Source: Branchiostoma floridae
Taxonomy: Eukaryota > Chordata > Leptocardii > Amphioxiformes > Branchiostomatidae
Direction of reading: 5' to 3'
Length of the DNA stretch: 64,000 nucleotides
Assembly (NCBI RefSeq): GCF_000003815.2
Contig: NC_049987.1
Coordinates: 13,548,270 to 13,612,269 of the forward strand
Shown: piece by piece, positions 46,554-57,663 of the stretch
Layout: the number at the start of each line of letters is the position of its first letter
Position numbering within the stretch: the first letter of the stretch is position 1
Position numbers and translations under genes: made by a program
The notes under the pieces: generated by a model
Databases searched by the model: none
What the model was told of the DNA's origin: nothing
The model's input: only the letters and a program-made list of their open reading frames with translations

Positions 46554-46942
46554 ATGTCTTCGGCCAACTTCGGGACTTACACACGAGCCATCGTCCGCCA
46601 GATTCCCGACTCCATTCGGCACCACTCGGAGGCCTTCGAAGACCGTGAATTCTGTGGCCTTCCCATCTATTCACCGATCGACCTGGAGAAAGCGCGCCAA
46701 GAGCACGAGTTGTACACGCAGACCCTGCGGGACCTGGGGCTGGACGTGACCGTGGTGCCGGCAGACGAGTCCACCCCCGACTGTCCCTTCGTGGAAGATA
46801 CGTGTGTAGTGGTCGGCAACAAGGCGCTGCTGACCCGGCCGCAGGGTGCACCACGAAGGAAGGAGGTGAAACTCTGCCTTACGCTTAGTTTGCACTCATT
46901 ATCTCTATGGAAAATCAATATATTGTTTTGGGTGTGTCTGTA

Positions 46943-46991
<49 letters not shown>

Positions 46992-48991
46992 GTGTGTGCG
47001 TGTGTGTGTCTGTGTGCGTCTATCTGAGTGTCTGTGTGTGTGTGTCTGTGTGCGTTTGTGCGTCTGTGTGTGTGCGTCTGTGTCTGTGTGTGCGTGAGCG
47101 TTAAAAACATTAATAACAGAACAAAAGATAGATCAAATTAATAATGACATTGCTGTAGACATGAAGTTGCCAGCACATGGCCACGGACTTGAGACTTAAT
47201 TTTTTCTCCCTCCCTTTTAAAGATCGACACCATAGAGAAGGTACTGACAAACCTTGGACTTGAGGTACAAAGGATTCGTAACAAACATGCAACGCTTGAG
47301 GGCGGCGACGTTGTTTTCACTGGTTCGTTACTGAATTTGATTATTTTTGTAGTTTTATCACGGTGTCAAGGAGAGTAGTGAAAATGAATCCACATTGACA
47401 TCTGTTGTGAATTCTTGTGTGTTGTGCTTACACGTAAGATTATTGCAAGTTTAGGGATAGCCAAAACCTGTATTGTTTTTTAACGTCGATCCTTGGGCAC
47501 CGCCATATTGACCTATGACGTCACGGGTCGGCCATCTTGTTCTTCAGGACACGAGTTCTTCGTCGGTGAGTCTATTTGCTCCAACCCTGAAGGTCACAAG
47601 ATCCTGGCGGAGACCTTTCCGGAGTACCCCGTGCACGCTATCCCACTCGACCCGCCCAAATTCCACCTGAAGGGAGTCGTCTGTATGGCTGCACCGGGAG
47701 TCATCGCCATCGGGGAGAGCAAGTGGGGAAAGCGTGCCTGGAAGGTAATCCCACGTGATTCTTTCATCTAAGAAGCCAGTACTCAAAATGAACGGACTCG
47801 ATTCTTGTAGCAACTCTCAATATTATGCCTTCCGTACCATGTATGTAAAAACTGTGTATCTGGACTTTAGACTTATAAGACTCATTAAGACTTGTTATGT
47901 AAAGGGCTAGACCTTTGTAATAGCCATAGGCTAGTTGGGCAGCCCTGGCTGTGTGTTCGTTGCAGCCAAACCAATAAATAAATAAATATGTAAACTGTTC
48001 AAACAAACATACAAAACAAGTATTTTTCCGTAAAAATGCCACAAAAATTAGCATCACACCGTCTTATCTAATCAAGGAGCTTTTAAAAGCTCCTTGAATA
48101 TAGTCTAACCTGGCATCCGATCTACATTGCATTCGCTGGGCTCTCTTTGGGGCGATACTTGGATCTTTGGCACATTAAACTCCAACCGCGCAAAACTCCT
48201 TGGTGCGAAAAATTGACCCGGTGGTGGTCCTGGCCAAGGGAGAATGCTGTTTCCTTGCTATAACTAAGCAAGAAGATTACATTTGTCAAACAATCTAATC
48301 ATATTTCAGAAAATTCAGAAACATGCCAAGTTCACTTACGAACCCCTGTGGCTGCCAGACAAAGTCTTCGAGGACCATACATGTGACGTCATCTATTTTA
48401 ACGGAAACCTCATCCACTGCAAAGAGCAAGAAGGGGCCGAAAGTGTGAAGGTTTGTTGACAATCATTCCAGTTATTTGCACATTAGTAAAGCTCATGCTC
48501 TAGTGTAGAGTGGTTTCACTTATTTTCCTTATCAATGAAGCTTAGTGCTAGGTGTTCTTGATTTGTATGTCAGTGCAGCGTAGATCAAACGCACACTTTC
48601 TTTTTGATTTTCATTGAAAGGCTTTTATGTGCTATTCTCTTGCAATAGTCATTTGAGAAGATGAGGAGATCTCTAGATGTAACATGTATAGTCTGCTTAA
48701 TTCTGATTATCCCATAGATGCAACCACTAGGTCCATAGTATATTAGATGTACAGAGCTTTGAACAACGCCTTTGACTAGATGTGTAAAGCTTAGGTGTCA
48801 CTGGTCGTGCGACGAAATGTAACGCGTGCCTCCAAAGTTCGCAAACTTACTAACGCATAACTCAGAATATTTCATGCCACCTATTGCAGAGGTTTGCGGA
48901 CAGGTTCCCAGACCTTAACCGTGTGGAGCTGACCATTGGTGAGCTGGAGAAAGTTGATGCTGGGTTGACCTGCTGCTCCGTCCTGTTCTAA
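46554..48991 (+). CDS. DDAH1: N(G),N(G)-dimethylarginine dimethylaminohydrolase (DDAH), five exons
   Basis: Exons 46554-46865, 47223-47322, 47548-47744, 48310-48450 and 48890-48991 join in phase to 283 residues (human DDAH1: 285). Conserved blocks: [63 protein letters not shown] and the C-terminal [16 protein letters not shown]. Catalytic His is H177 (KFHLKG) and the nucleophile is C278, first of the CC pair. Reaction: hydrolyses asymmetric dimethylarginine and monomethylarginine to citrulline and methylamines, relieving inhibition of nitric oxide synthase; cytosolic. Donor of exon 2 (ACTG/GTTCGT) is weak but phase and homology demand it. Intron 1 carries a long GT microsatellite. Whether the orthologue is DDAH1 or DDAH2, or precedes that split, cannot be decided here. 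AATAAA at 49081-49086. Confidence 0.93.
46943..47100. repeat. (GT)n microsatellite with GC/CT interruptions
   Basis: About 155 bp of TGTG dinucleotides, pure at the left (46947-46986) and interrupted to the right, in DDAH intron 1. Confidence 0.95.
47870..47990 (+). mobile_element. Probable non-LTR retrotransposon 3' end with (AATA)n tail
   Basis: GGGCTAGACCTTTGTAATAG followed by CCATAGGCTAGTTGGGCAGCC, TGCAGCCAAACC and a terminal AATAAATAAATA run, the shape of a retroposon 3' end. Lies in DDAH intron 3. The reverse-oriented ATAATAATAATCTTTATTGC at 27668-27692 may be another such tail. Confidence 0.4.
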
Positions 48992-49350
48992 AGATGAAAC
49001 AACTGTGGCGGCACTGACAACATCGCACTTATCAGTTTGTTTTTTTGTTGTTGTTTATTTTGCATATAAAAAACAATAACAATAAAACATAAAAAAGTAA
49101 ATAAAAGTGCCGGAAAAGGAGGGTTGAAGTCTGCATCGCTTGTGCAACGCCCTCCTCTGCTCAGCTAACATGGCTAATACTTATCTGAATACAAGTGTAG
49201 AAAATATAAGATAAGTGAAAGAATAACAACAATTGAGAAATATCAACAGTCAATCGGTACTGTAAGTAATGGAGCAAATACATGAAACATAGCAACGTCC
49301 ATTACAAGCTAAGCTTCTGACATACTTGTATTGTATAGACTCCTGTTACT

Positions 49351-52300
49351 TCAAATAAGAAATTTCTGCATTTCCATCCAATCCAGAAGCTGTGGAAATA
49401 AGGCCCGAAGTGTGGACAATGGCCACACCATACTCCACGGGTAGTACAGCTCACGTTGTCGTACGGCACCGCTGCGTATAATCGCCATGGCAGCATCCTC
49501 CGCTGAGAGTGCAGTGATTTTTGCAAGGTTTTCAATTCCGATGACCTTGAAGAGAGAAGAAAAGAATATCTAATTGTTTTGACAAATCAAACTTCCCACA
49601 GACGTTTCTATAACTTCAGAATGATACCAAATGTTACAAATATGAACCACTTTACCTTTGCAGAGTTCATGGACAATTCTGTGTCTATCAAGCCCAGCAC
49701 CGCAAGTGTGATTGTCACATTGGCCTTCTTCAGCTGAAGCTCCTGTCGTAAAGAGCTGAAGAATCCGTCGAGTGCAAACTTGGCTCCCGAGTAGAAGGAG
49801 CCAAAAGTACCTGCAATTTTACCTGTAGCAATGGAGTTTATGTATTTTGCATTGGAGAAAGTCCAATTTGAATGTAAGACTTTTGACTTTTGGAAGGAAG
49901 ACAAAAGAAAGTGAAAAAGACGGAATATTTCTTGTTTTGTTTTCAAGAACAACATGAAATAACAATCTTGACATGCCTGAAGTCAAAGTTGAAGGCCCCT
50001 AACCTATGATTGGTTCTTATCTTTGATATGCATGTTCTGCTTGTGTCTGATTGGTCCTCCAATTTGACACAATGCATTACTGTGCAGCATTGAAGATTTG
50101 GAAGCTCTGACCCCCAGAGGAAGGGAGTGTGTGGAGTACTGGAGCACTAAAGTGTAGTGATGACACGAAGAAGAAGAAGATGAACTGTGCAGCATGAACC
50201 AAGCTTACACTTTTAGAAGCAAACGTTTGTTGCTTGAAAATAGTTTTTCAGTCTGGTAAATCAATTCTGCATACAAAGAACATACTTAGGTACGTAGCCT
50301 TACTTTTCTTTTCTACAGACGTTTTAATTTGACAAAACATCATTGCCGGGATAAGTACGTTACAATAGGACAAGTTTGTACTAAAGACAGGCAGGTTGTT
50401 GAAACGTCAGTAGGCAAGAAAAATAGGGTTGTGTACCTTAGAAAACAAGGTTGAATAGTTGGTTCTTACCTAAAAGCGATGACACGACCACGACACTGCC
50501 GTTGCTCTGCTCTAACATGGGAAGCGCGAGTGATGCCAGCCTCACGTATGACAGGTAATTAATGTTGGTGAAGTCCTCAAGGAATGCCATATCTCCATCC
50601 CATAGAAAAGGACCTCCCTTGTTATAGCTTGAACCCATGTGGTTCAACACAAGATAGTCCAGTCCTCCTGTGCACGGCACGAAAAACGGTATTTAAGGAT
50701 GCTGAAACCATGCGTAATGTTGACGTATTTTCCTCCTTTACGGATCTATACACCACTTATACGAGTACGTAAATATTGCCTTTAAGTGGTCTTTCTGTAG
50801 GTCCGTGTTAGTCCTTATTTTCCGGTTTTCCCGTTGTCTTTCAGCAGCTTAAAGATGTCGTAAATGATTTTTAAAACCCCCTTAAAACTTGTTTAAAGTT
50901 CACGTTTATTTGATCTAAAGCCTCTTTACGTCTCATATACAATTGCATTNNNNNNNNNNNNNNNNNNNNNNNNNNNNNNNNNNNNNNNNNNNNNNNNNNN
51001 NNNNNNNNNNNNNNNNNNNNNNNNNNNNNNNNNNNNNNNNNNNNNNNNNNNNNNNNNNNNNNNNNNNNNNNNNNNNNNNNNNNNNNNNNNNNNNNNNNNN
51101 NNNNNNNNNNNNNNNNNNNNNNNNNNNNNNNNNNNNNNNNNNNNNNNNNNNNNNNNNNNNNNNNNNNNNNNNNNNNNNNNNNNNNNNNNNNNNNNNNNNN
51201 NNNNNNNNNNNNNNNNNNNNNNNNNNNNNNNNNNNNNNNNNNNNNNNNNNNNNNNNNNNNNNNNNNNNNNNNNNNNNNNNNNNNNNNNNNNNNNNNNNNN
51301 NNNNNNNNNNNNNNNNNNNNNNNNNNNNNNNNNNNNNNNNNNNNNNNNNNNNNNNNNNNNNNNNNNNNNNNNNNNNNNNNNNNNNNNNNNNNNNNNNNNN
51401 NNNNNNNNNNNNNNNNNNNNNNNNNNNNNNNNNNNNNNNNNNNNNNNNNNNNNNNNNNNNNNNNNNNNNNNNNNNNNNNNNNNNNNNNNNNNNNNNNNNN
51501 NNNNNNNNNNNNNNNNNNNNNNNNNNNNNNNNNNNNNNNNNNNNNNNNNNNNNNNNNNNNNNNNNNNNNNNNNNNNNNNNNNNNNNNNNNNNNNNNNNNN
51601 NNTTTGGTGCGCACTGGGTCACCTGTTTACGTCTCATATACGTGTGCATTAAGAGGATTATAACGTGTGTTTAGGTGCCTTTTCAGCAGTTTAAAGTTGC
51701 CATAAATATCTATTAAAACGCCCTTAAGACATGTTTAAACTTCACGTATATTTGATCTAAAGCCTATTTACGTCTCATATACGTGTGCATTAAGTGGATT
51801 ATAACGTGTGTTTAGGTGCCTTTTCAGCAGCTTAAATTTGCCATAAATACCTATTATAACGCCCTTAAGACTTGTTTAAACTTCACGTTTATTTGATCTA
51901 AAGCCTGTTTACGTCTCATATACGTGTGCATTAAGTGGATTATAACGTGTCTATATTTTTCTTTTTAGCAGCTTAAAGTTGTCATAAATACGTACTAAAA
52001 CACCCTTAAGGCATGTTTAAAGTTCCCTAAAGTTCTCTCTGTACGTCTCATATACGTGTACATTAAGGTGTGGATAAGTGCCATTTTAGGAGAATAATCA
52101 TTAGCACATTTCAAAGCAAGAAAATACAATGGATGAAACTTTAAAATTTTATTGAATTACGAGAAAATATTACATGGAAAAGTAAAAAAAACCCTACAGC
52201 CTACTAGGTATTTGTGGCCTTTCATTCTGATGTAGTCGGCAGTTGAAACAATCACAACGGTTGCGCAATTCCGTGCAGCAGTCCACAGTCCCATTTCCAG

Positions 52301-55300
52301 AGTCGGGTGAAGCGTCTCGGCGTAAGTTAAAAAGAGCACACATGTACAGTTCCATCTGGTCACCACAGGAATAAGAATCCGGTAAGATCTAGAGTATCCT
52401 AGAGTAGTGGCCGATATGACTCGTGTTGTTGGATGGTCCTGGATTCTGTGAACGCGAAACATGTTCAGCTTGCAGTGTCGGCTTCTATTAATCCGGATGG
52501 TGCAAGGGCCGTGATTTCCATTCTGTGTCGATTTCCAACAACAACAGCTTGTACAGAATGATAGCCACCTCGTATCTTTGAGTCAAATTCCGTCACCGGG
52601 GGTCCTAGGCGGTAAAAGCGGTGTCGCGGCCACAACTTGCGGGCTAGAGCAGGCCCAAACTTTCTTCAATACTTCTCTTCAAAAATGAACGCCTGGAAAA
52701 TAACCGCTCCTTGTCGTACGTATGGCCCGTAAATTTGAACCTCCCACTCTTTTCTGCCATTGGATACTTCCTATCACATGACACAGCTGTGCCACAGACG
52801 GACCAAGGAAGTTCAACCTCCTTGGACGGACAGAGACGTGCGCCCCATGGCGAGTACGAAATAACGCTGAATAAATTTACATCTTGCCTACCCAAACAAA
52901 CACGAGCAACACGAGAAGACACCGCCCGTGTGCACAAACTGTTCTTTCTCGACGCTTGCTTGTAGATAAAGAAATAAACATATTTCGTACATTTACCTGT
53001 AGTAAGAACTGCTTGCCGTTTTATAGAGAAAACACAACTCACTGCACAAAACGGTATACCTACTACATCCTTATTCTTCAAGCAGAGGTTGAGTCGCGGA
53101 GATATTCATAGCAGTAGTCGGGATTTCTACCGTCTCTTAGCTCGAGTGTCAACATGCCACAAAGAAAACCTCACCCTGATTTAGACCCAGGAATTTCAGA
53201 ACATATATGCGGTATAAAATAAAAAGGAAAGGGTCTCCTCCTGTTCGCATAAACTGCGCTTCAAACATGCCGTATGTTCAGCAGAAAAAGGCACCGTTTC
53301 ATAAAACCTTATAGACGGTATTAGCTAATGGATAAAACGGGGGTAGTACCCCCAAATTTGCTTAAGCTACGCGGATTCAAAGATTAAACATGTCGTATGT
53401 TCAACAGAAATACGCAACATTTCATATACGTCTTGGCAACATGGAAGCTAAACGGGGGAGGTCTCCCCTAGTTCGCTTAAACTGCGCGGATTCAAAGATT
53501 AAATATGTCGTATGTTTTACAGAAATACGCAACATTTCATATACGCTTTGGCAGCATATAAGCTAAATGGGGGAGGTCTCCCCTAGTTCGCTTAAACTGC
53601 GCGGATTCAAAGATTAAACTTGTTGTATGTTTTACAGAAATACGCAACATTTCATATACGTCTTGACAACATAAAAGCTAAACGGGGGAGGTCTCCCCTA
53701 GTTCGCTTAAACTGCGCGGATTCAAAGATTAAACATGTCGTATGTTCAACAGAAATGCGCAACATTTCATATACGTTTTGGCAGCATATAAGCTAAACGG
53801 GGGAGGTCTCCCCTAGTTCGTTTAAACTGCGCGGATTCAAAGATTTAACTTGTTGTATGTTTTACAGAAATACGCAACATTTCATATACGTCTTGAGAAC
53901 ATAAAAGCTAAACGGGGGAGGTATCCCCTAGTTCGCTTAAACTGCGCGGATTCAAAGATTAAACTTGTCGTATGTTTACAGAAATACGCAACATTTCATA
54001 TACGTCTTGACAACATAAAAGCTAAACGGGGGAGGTCTCCCCTAGTTCGCTTAAATTGGGCGGATTCAAATATTAAACATGTCGTATGTTCAACAGAAAT
54101 ACGCAACATTTCATATACGTCTTGGCAACATATAAGCTAAACAAGGTAGGTCTCCCCTAGTTCGCTTAAACTGCGCGGATTCAAAGATTAAACATGTCGT
54201 ATGTTCAACAGAAATACGCAACATTTCATATACGTCTTGGCAACATATAAGCTAAAAAAGGTAGGTCTCCCCTAGTTCGCTTAAACTGCGCGGATTCAAA
54301 GATTAAACATGTCGTATGTTCAACAGAAATACGCAACATTTCATATACGTTAAGGCAGCATATAAGCTAAACGGGGGAGGTCTCCCCTAGTTCGCTTAAA
54401 CTGTGCGGATTCAAATATTAAACATGTCGTATGTTTTACAGAAATACGCAACATTTCATATACGTTTTGGCAACATATAAGCTCCCCTAGTTCGCTTAAA
54501 CTGCGCGGATTCAAAGATTAAACTTGTATGTTTTACAGAAATACCCAACATTTCATATACGTTTTGGCAGCATATAAGCTAAACGGGGGAGGTCTCCCCT
54601 AGTTCGCTTAACTGTGCGGATTCAAATATTTAACATGTCGTATGTTCAAATGAAATACGCAACATTTCATATACGGCTTAGCAAATATATTAACGGGGGA
54701 GGTCTTCCCTTCTTTGCGTAAATGACGGTTCGAAATAAATTATATATATGGCATCCTTCGGTCAATATTGACCATGGTATACGCAACATCTCATATAACG
54801 TAAAATAGCGCATATAAGCTAACCGTGAGAGGTTCTCCCCTGTTCGAATTAAACCTTGCGCACAGAAAGTTAGAATACGTCAAATGCTTTCGGAATAGCT
54901 AAAAAACACAGAAGATTATTGTATTTGACTTTGTATTGTATTGTATTTGTATTTGCTGAGGTATAAACATAACATTTTGTACCAGAAAGCGCAATAATTT
55001 TCAGTTTTGACTGTTATAAAACAGATGACGCAATGTTTTATCTCACACCAGACGCAAAGGCTTATTACATTTGACTTAGCCGGTTAACATGTATTTTGTA
55101 ACAGATCTAGAGAAACGGTATTTGTCCGTTTTGACAGAAAATATTTTTGAGACATTTAAGTTGTCTCTTCGGCATACTAAAATACATGTAAAATTCACGT
55201 AAAGAAACACAACAGATTAAGTTAGATTTACAAACGCTGAAATCTTCCGTAAATGCCAAATGTATGTTTCCGATGCCTTTAATAGATCTTAAAATCTGCT

Positions 55301-57663
55301 GAAATATTTCTCCGCCTTTTAGGGCTTTATACGTATCTCTGAAACTTTGCTTAAAAAGTTGTTTTCGTGCTGTGGTGTAGATTTGGCAAGTTAAGAAGTT
55401 GATTTTTTTAATAAAATACTACAATCTTCATAAAAGTGTTACAGAAAAAGATTGGCCGAAAATTCAAGAAGAAAAGGAAATCAAATATGTCATAACTTAT
55501 GACTCTGTGAAACATTTTTAGTTTCATAGATTTCTTTTTTTCATTAGTCATTGTAAATTCCTCACCGATTCATAGCAGCAAAATGAAGACAGGAAATGAC
55601 ATAACCTGTTCTGGGACTTTTGGCCTAACTTCCTGTCAGTGCCCCAAACATGCCTACGATAGGTCATCAGTAGGGAGGAAGACTGTATACATGTAGCAAG
55701 GTTCAAACAAGTGTTCTTTTCCGGGCTGAGGTTAGATTTCTAATGTCATTTAACAATCATCTTGATGTTAGAAATATACTTACCAAACTTTTCCTTTGCT
55801 GTTTGGATGGTCCTCTCACAATCTTCAGACTTCCCCATATCTCCTGCTACATAGATGGCCTCCTGGGCTCCCAGGTCCTTCATCTTAGCTACAACCTGGA
55901 CAAATACAGGGTGGACCAGAAATAATGTCTCCTGCTACATAGATGGCCTCCTGGGTCCTTCATCTTAGCTACAACCTGGACAAATACAAGGTGGACCAGA
56001 AATAATGTCTCCTGCTACATAGATGGCCTCCTGGGTCCTTCATCTTAGCTACAACCTGGACAAATACAAGGTGGACCAGAAATAATGTCTTCCGCACCAC
56101 AAGAAAATATCTTTGATTTATGTTCAAAGGAGCTTCATATAACTGTAATATGATACATCATGTACTTTAATGTCCCAGTGATGACCATAGCTATTTCTAT
56201 TTTTTAAACAACTTTGCCTCTTTGAGTCGTGCCTCCCTCCTTGCTGTGATGACGACCTTCGCACCCAGCCTTGCATAGTGGTACGCCATCTGTTCGCCGA
56301 TGCCAGAACTGCAGCCAGTGACGACAACTCGGGCTCCCCTCAAGGATTCTACAACCAAGGAAAGTAATCAAAGTTTGTAATTAATAACTGTATGACTTGT
56401 GTGTTAAAAAAAATTTCAGAGGCTCCGTTTATTTTGTTTGTAAACAAAAGAGCTGGTTTTAAATTCAATCTTAACTCCCTTTTTGTGGTATCATACTTTA
56501 TGCAACCAAGTGTGCAGATTTGTTTTGTACAGCATTACAGCACAATATGTATTTTGTAATATTGCTTCATACACCGGTCTGACAATTCATACGAACTCCA
56601 GGAATCCATGGCACTGCATACTTGACATAGATGTTTGTTTACTAAATACAAAACAAGCTATTTGACCCTTCTTCTACTGTCGCCCGCAACAAGGTTGTTA
56701 TCGTGCTATGCATCTAAATTAAGACATAGCAAGACAAAGACAACACTCAAGTGGAGAGAATGCACCAATAGTAAATCAAGCGTGTAGACCGCTAACGTTT
56801 ACAAGTTTTTCTCTCCAAGCAGAGGCTCTAGCTGTTTTTAAAGATTCACAGAAACGCACTATAGAACCTTCTATTTGTACTGTTTAGGCCACGAGACATA
56901 ACGAAAATGGCAAAAACAGTCGGGGCCTAGCCTCTGCTGTGAGAGTATTCGCTTGTTTGTTTTGCATACCCGATAAACCACCTTGAGGCGTAACACACCA
57001 GGTTTGTACTGAACAGTACAAGCTGGGAAGGGCCCCTGCTCTTTTTGATTAATACGGTGGTTCTTTAACGTGCTCGAGTTAATTAATTGTGGCTCCCCTC
57101 AAACACGGGACCTCCATTTAACGTCCTATCCTAGGGGCGGCCCTAACCAAAGCTGGATACTCAATTTTACTCGATTGAAGGGATGAAAGTCGTGTAAAGT
57201 GCCTTTCCCAAAGGTACAATATCGGTGGCTCATCATAGGATTCGAACCCAGAACCTCTGGGTTGTGAACCCCGTCGATTGCGCCAGAAGACCCACTACAA
57301 TGTACACTACGATGTCTTTTGTCCATAGCTCAATGTAATGCCTAAAACCAGAGCCACACGCATTGTACTTCTAGTTCATTCTGTCCCATTTAACTATAAT
57401 ATACATAGTATATATAATAGCTATAAAGTAATCAACAGTGTACTTTATACGTTTCTTCGGTGTTTCTATTGTACAGCATCAGTGTTAGTAGTAGCCCAAT
57501 ATCAGGAACTTATAAAATCATATCTAGTTGCTTGAGTAACTGCTATTTAGAGTGATATATAATTATTAATGCATAGATTACCTGGGTCAAAGCCACCAAG
57601 GTAGAAATAGCAGCCAATCACAATAGAAGCTCCTAAAACGATCAACCATGTTCGTCCTGCCAT
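49351..57663 (-). CDS. HSD11B1L: 11-beta-hydroxysteroid dehydrogenase 1-like short-chain dehydrogenase, six exons
   Basis: Minus-strand exons 57663-57582, 56348-56218, 55895-55784, 50667-50470, 49822-49656 and 49545-49351 close into 294 residues. Residues 1-24 are a hydrophobic signal anchor (MAGRTWLIVLGASIVIGCYF). Then the SDR fold: cofactor motif TGCSSGIGE, VVITARREARL, NHMG, catalytic Ser in NGSVVVVSSLLG, Tyr-Lys pair in FYSGAKFALDGFF, then VLGLIDTE. These match HSD11B1 and HSD11B1L. Expected: NADP(H)-dependent, ER-membrane enzyme; the steroid substrate is not deducible. The second intron begins GAG/GCAAAG, a GC-AG intron. Upstream of exon 3 the acceptor region is triplicated. The 5.1 kb third intron holds two satellite arrays and an N gap, so a missing small exon there cannot be excluded, although phase and homology close without one. 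Convergent with DDAH, 359 bp apart. Confidence 0.9.
50875..52085. repeat. Satellite array, 141-bp unit, interrupted by an N gap
   Basis: The landmark CGTCTCATATACGTGTGCAT recurs at 51630, 51771 and 51912 (141-bp spacing) and 52044 (a unit shortened to about 132), and left of the gap at 50931. Units also share TTTAGGTGCCTTTTCAGCAG, GCCATAAATA and TTAAGACTTGTTTAAACTTC. The distance across the gap (699 bp) is close to five units. Confidence 0.93.
50950..51602. other. assembly gap (653 N) inside the 141-bp satellite
   Basis: Run of N flanked on both sides by the same satellite. Confidence 0.99.
53210..54870. repeat. Satellite array, 115-bp unit, about 13 copies
   Basis: The landmark GTCTCCCCTAGTTCGCTTAA recurs at 53461, 53576, 53691, 53806, 53921 (GTATCC variant), 54035, 54150, 54265, 54380 and 54592, spacing 114-115 with one 13-bp deletion near 54480. 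Other unit parts: GCGCGGATTCAAAGATTAAA, CATGTCGTATGTTCAACAG and TACGCAACATTTCATATACG. Both edges decay into diverged units. Confidence 0.95.
55840..56087. repeat. Tandem triplication (about 77-bp unit) of an exon start with its splice acceptor
   Basis: CTCCTGCTACATAGATGGCC ... CCTTCATCTTAGCTACAACC ... ATACAGGGTGGACCAGAAATAATGT appears three times in a row. The leftmost copy is the 5' part of HSD11B1L exon 3 plus its acceptor; the other two, upstream in the transcript, lack 8 bases (CTCCCAGG) and are nearly identical to each other. Confidence 0.92.
56985..57325 (-). mobile_element. tRNA-derived SINE
   Basis: On the minus strand, TCTGGCGCAATCGACGGGG resembles a polymerase III A box and CTGGGTTCGAATCCTATGAT a B box, followed by TTTGGGAAAGGCACTTTACA and, further on, a tail with GGACGTTAAATGGAGGTCCC. 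This order is a known tRNA-SINE layout in marine invertebrates. It lies in the first intron of the HSD11B1L gene and is not a functional tRNA, since no cloverleaf closes. Confidence 0.7.

Noticed and set aside
46667-47110. 147-codon minus-strand frame rich in Thr-His
   Set aside because: Translation of the GT microsatellite and the antisense of DDAH exon 1.
53210-54870. Regular 115-bp units considered as a CRISPR-like array
   Set aside because: The whole unit is repeated with no unique spacers, in a eukaryotic intron: a satellite.
57236-57290. Possible tRNA gene on the minus strand (A- and B-box-like motifs)
   Set aside because: No acceptor stem or anticodon arm closes, and the flanks match a SINE layout.
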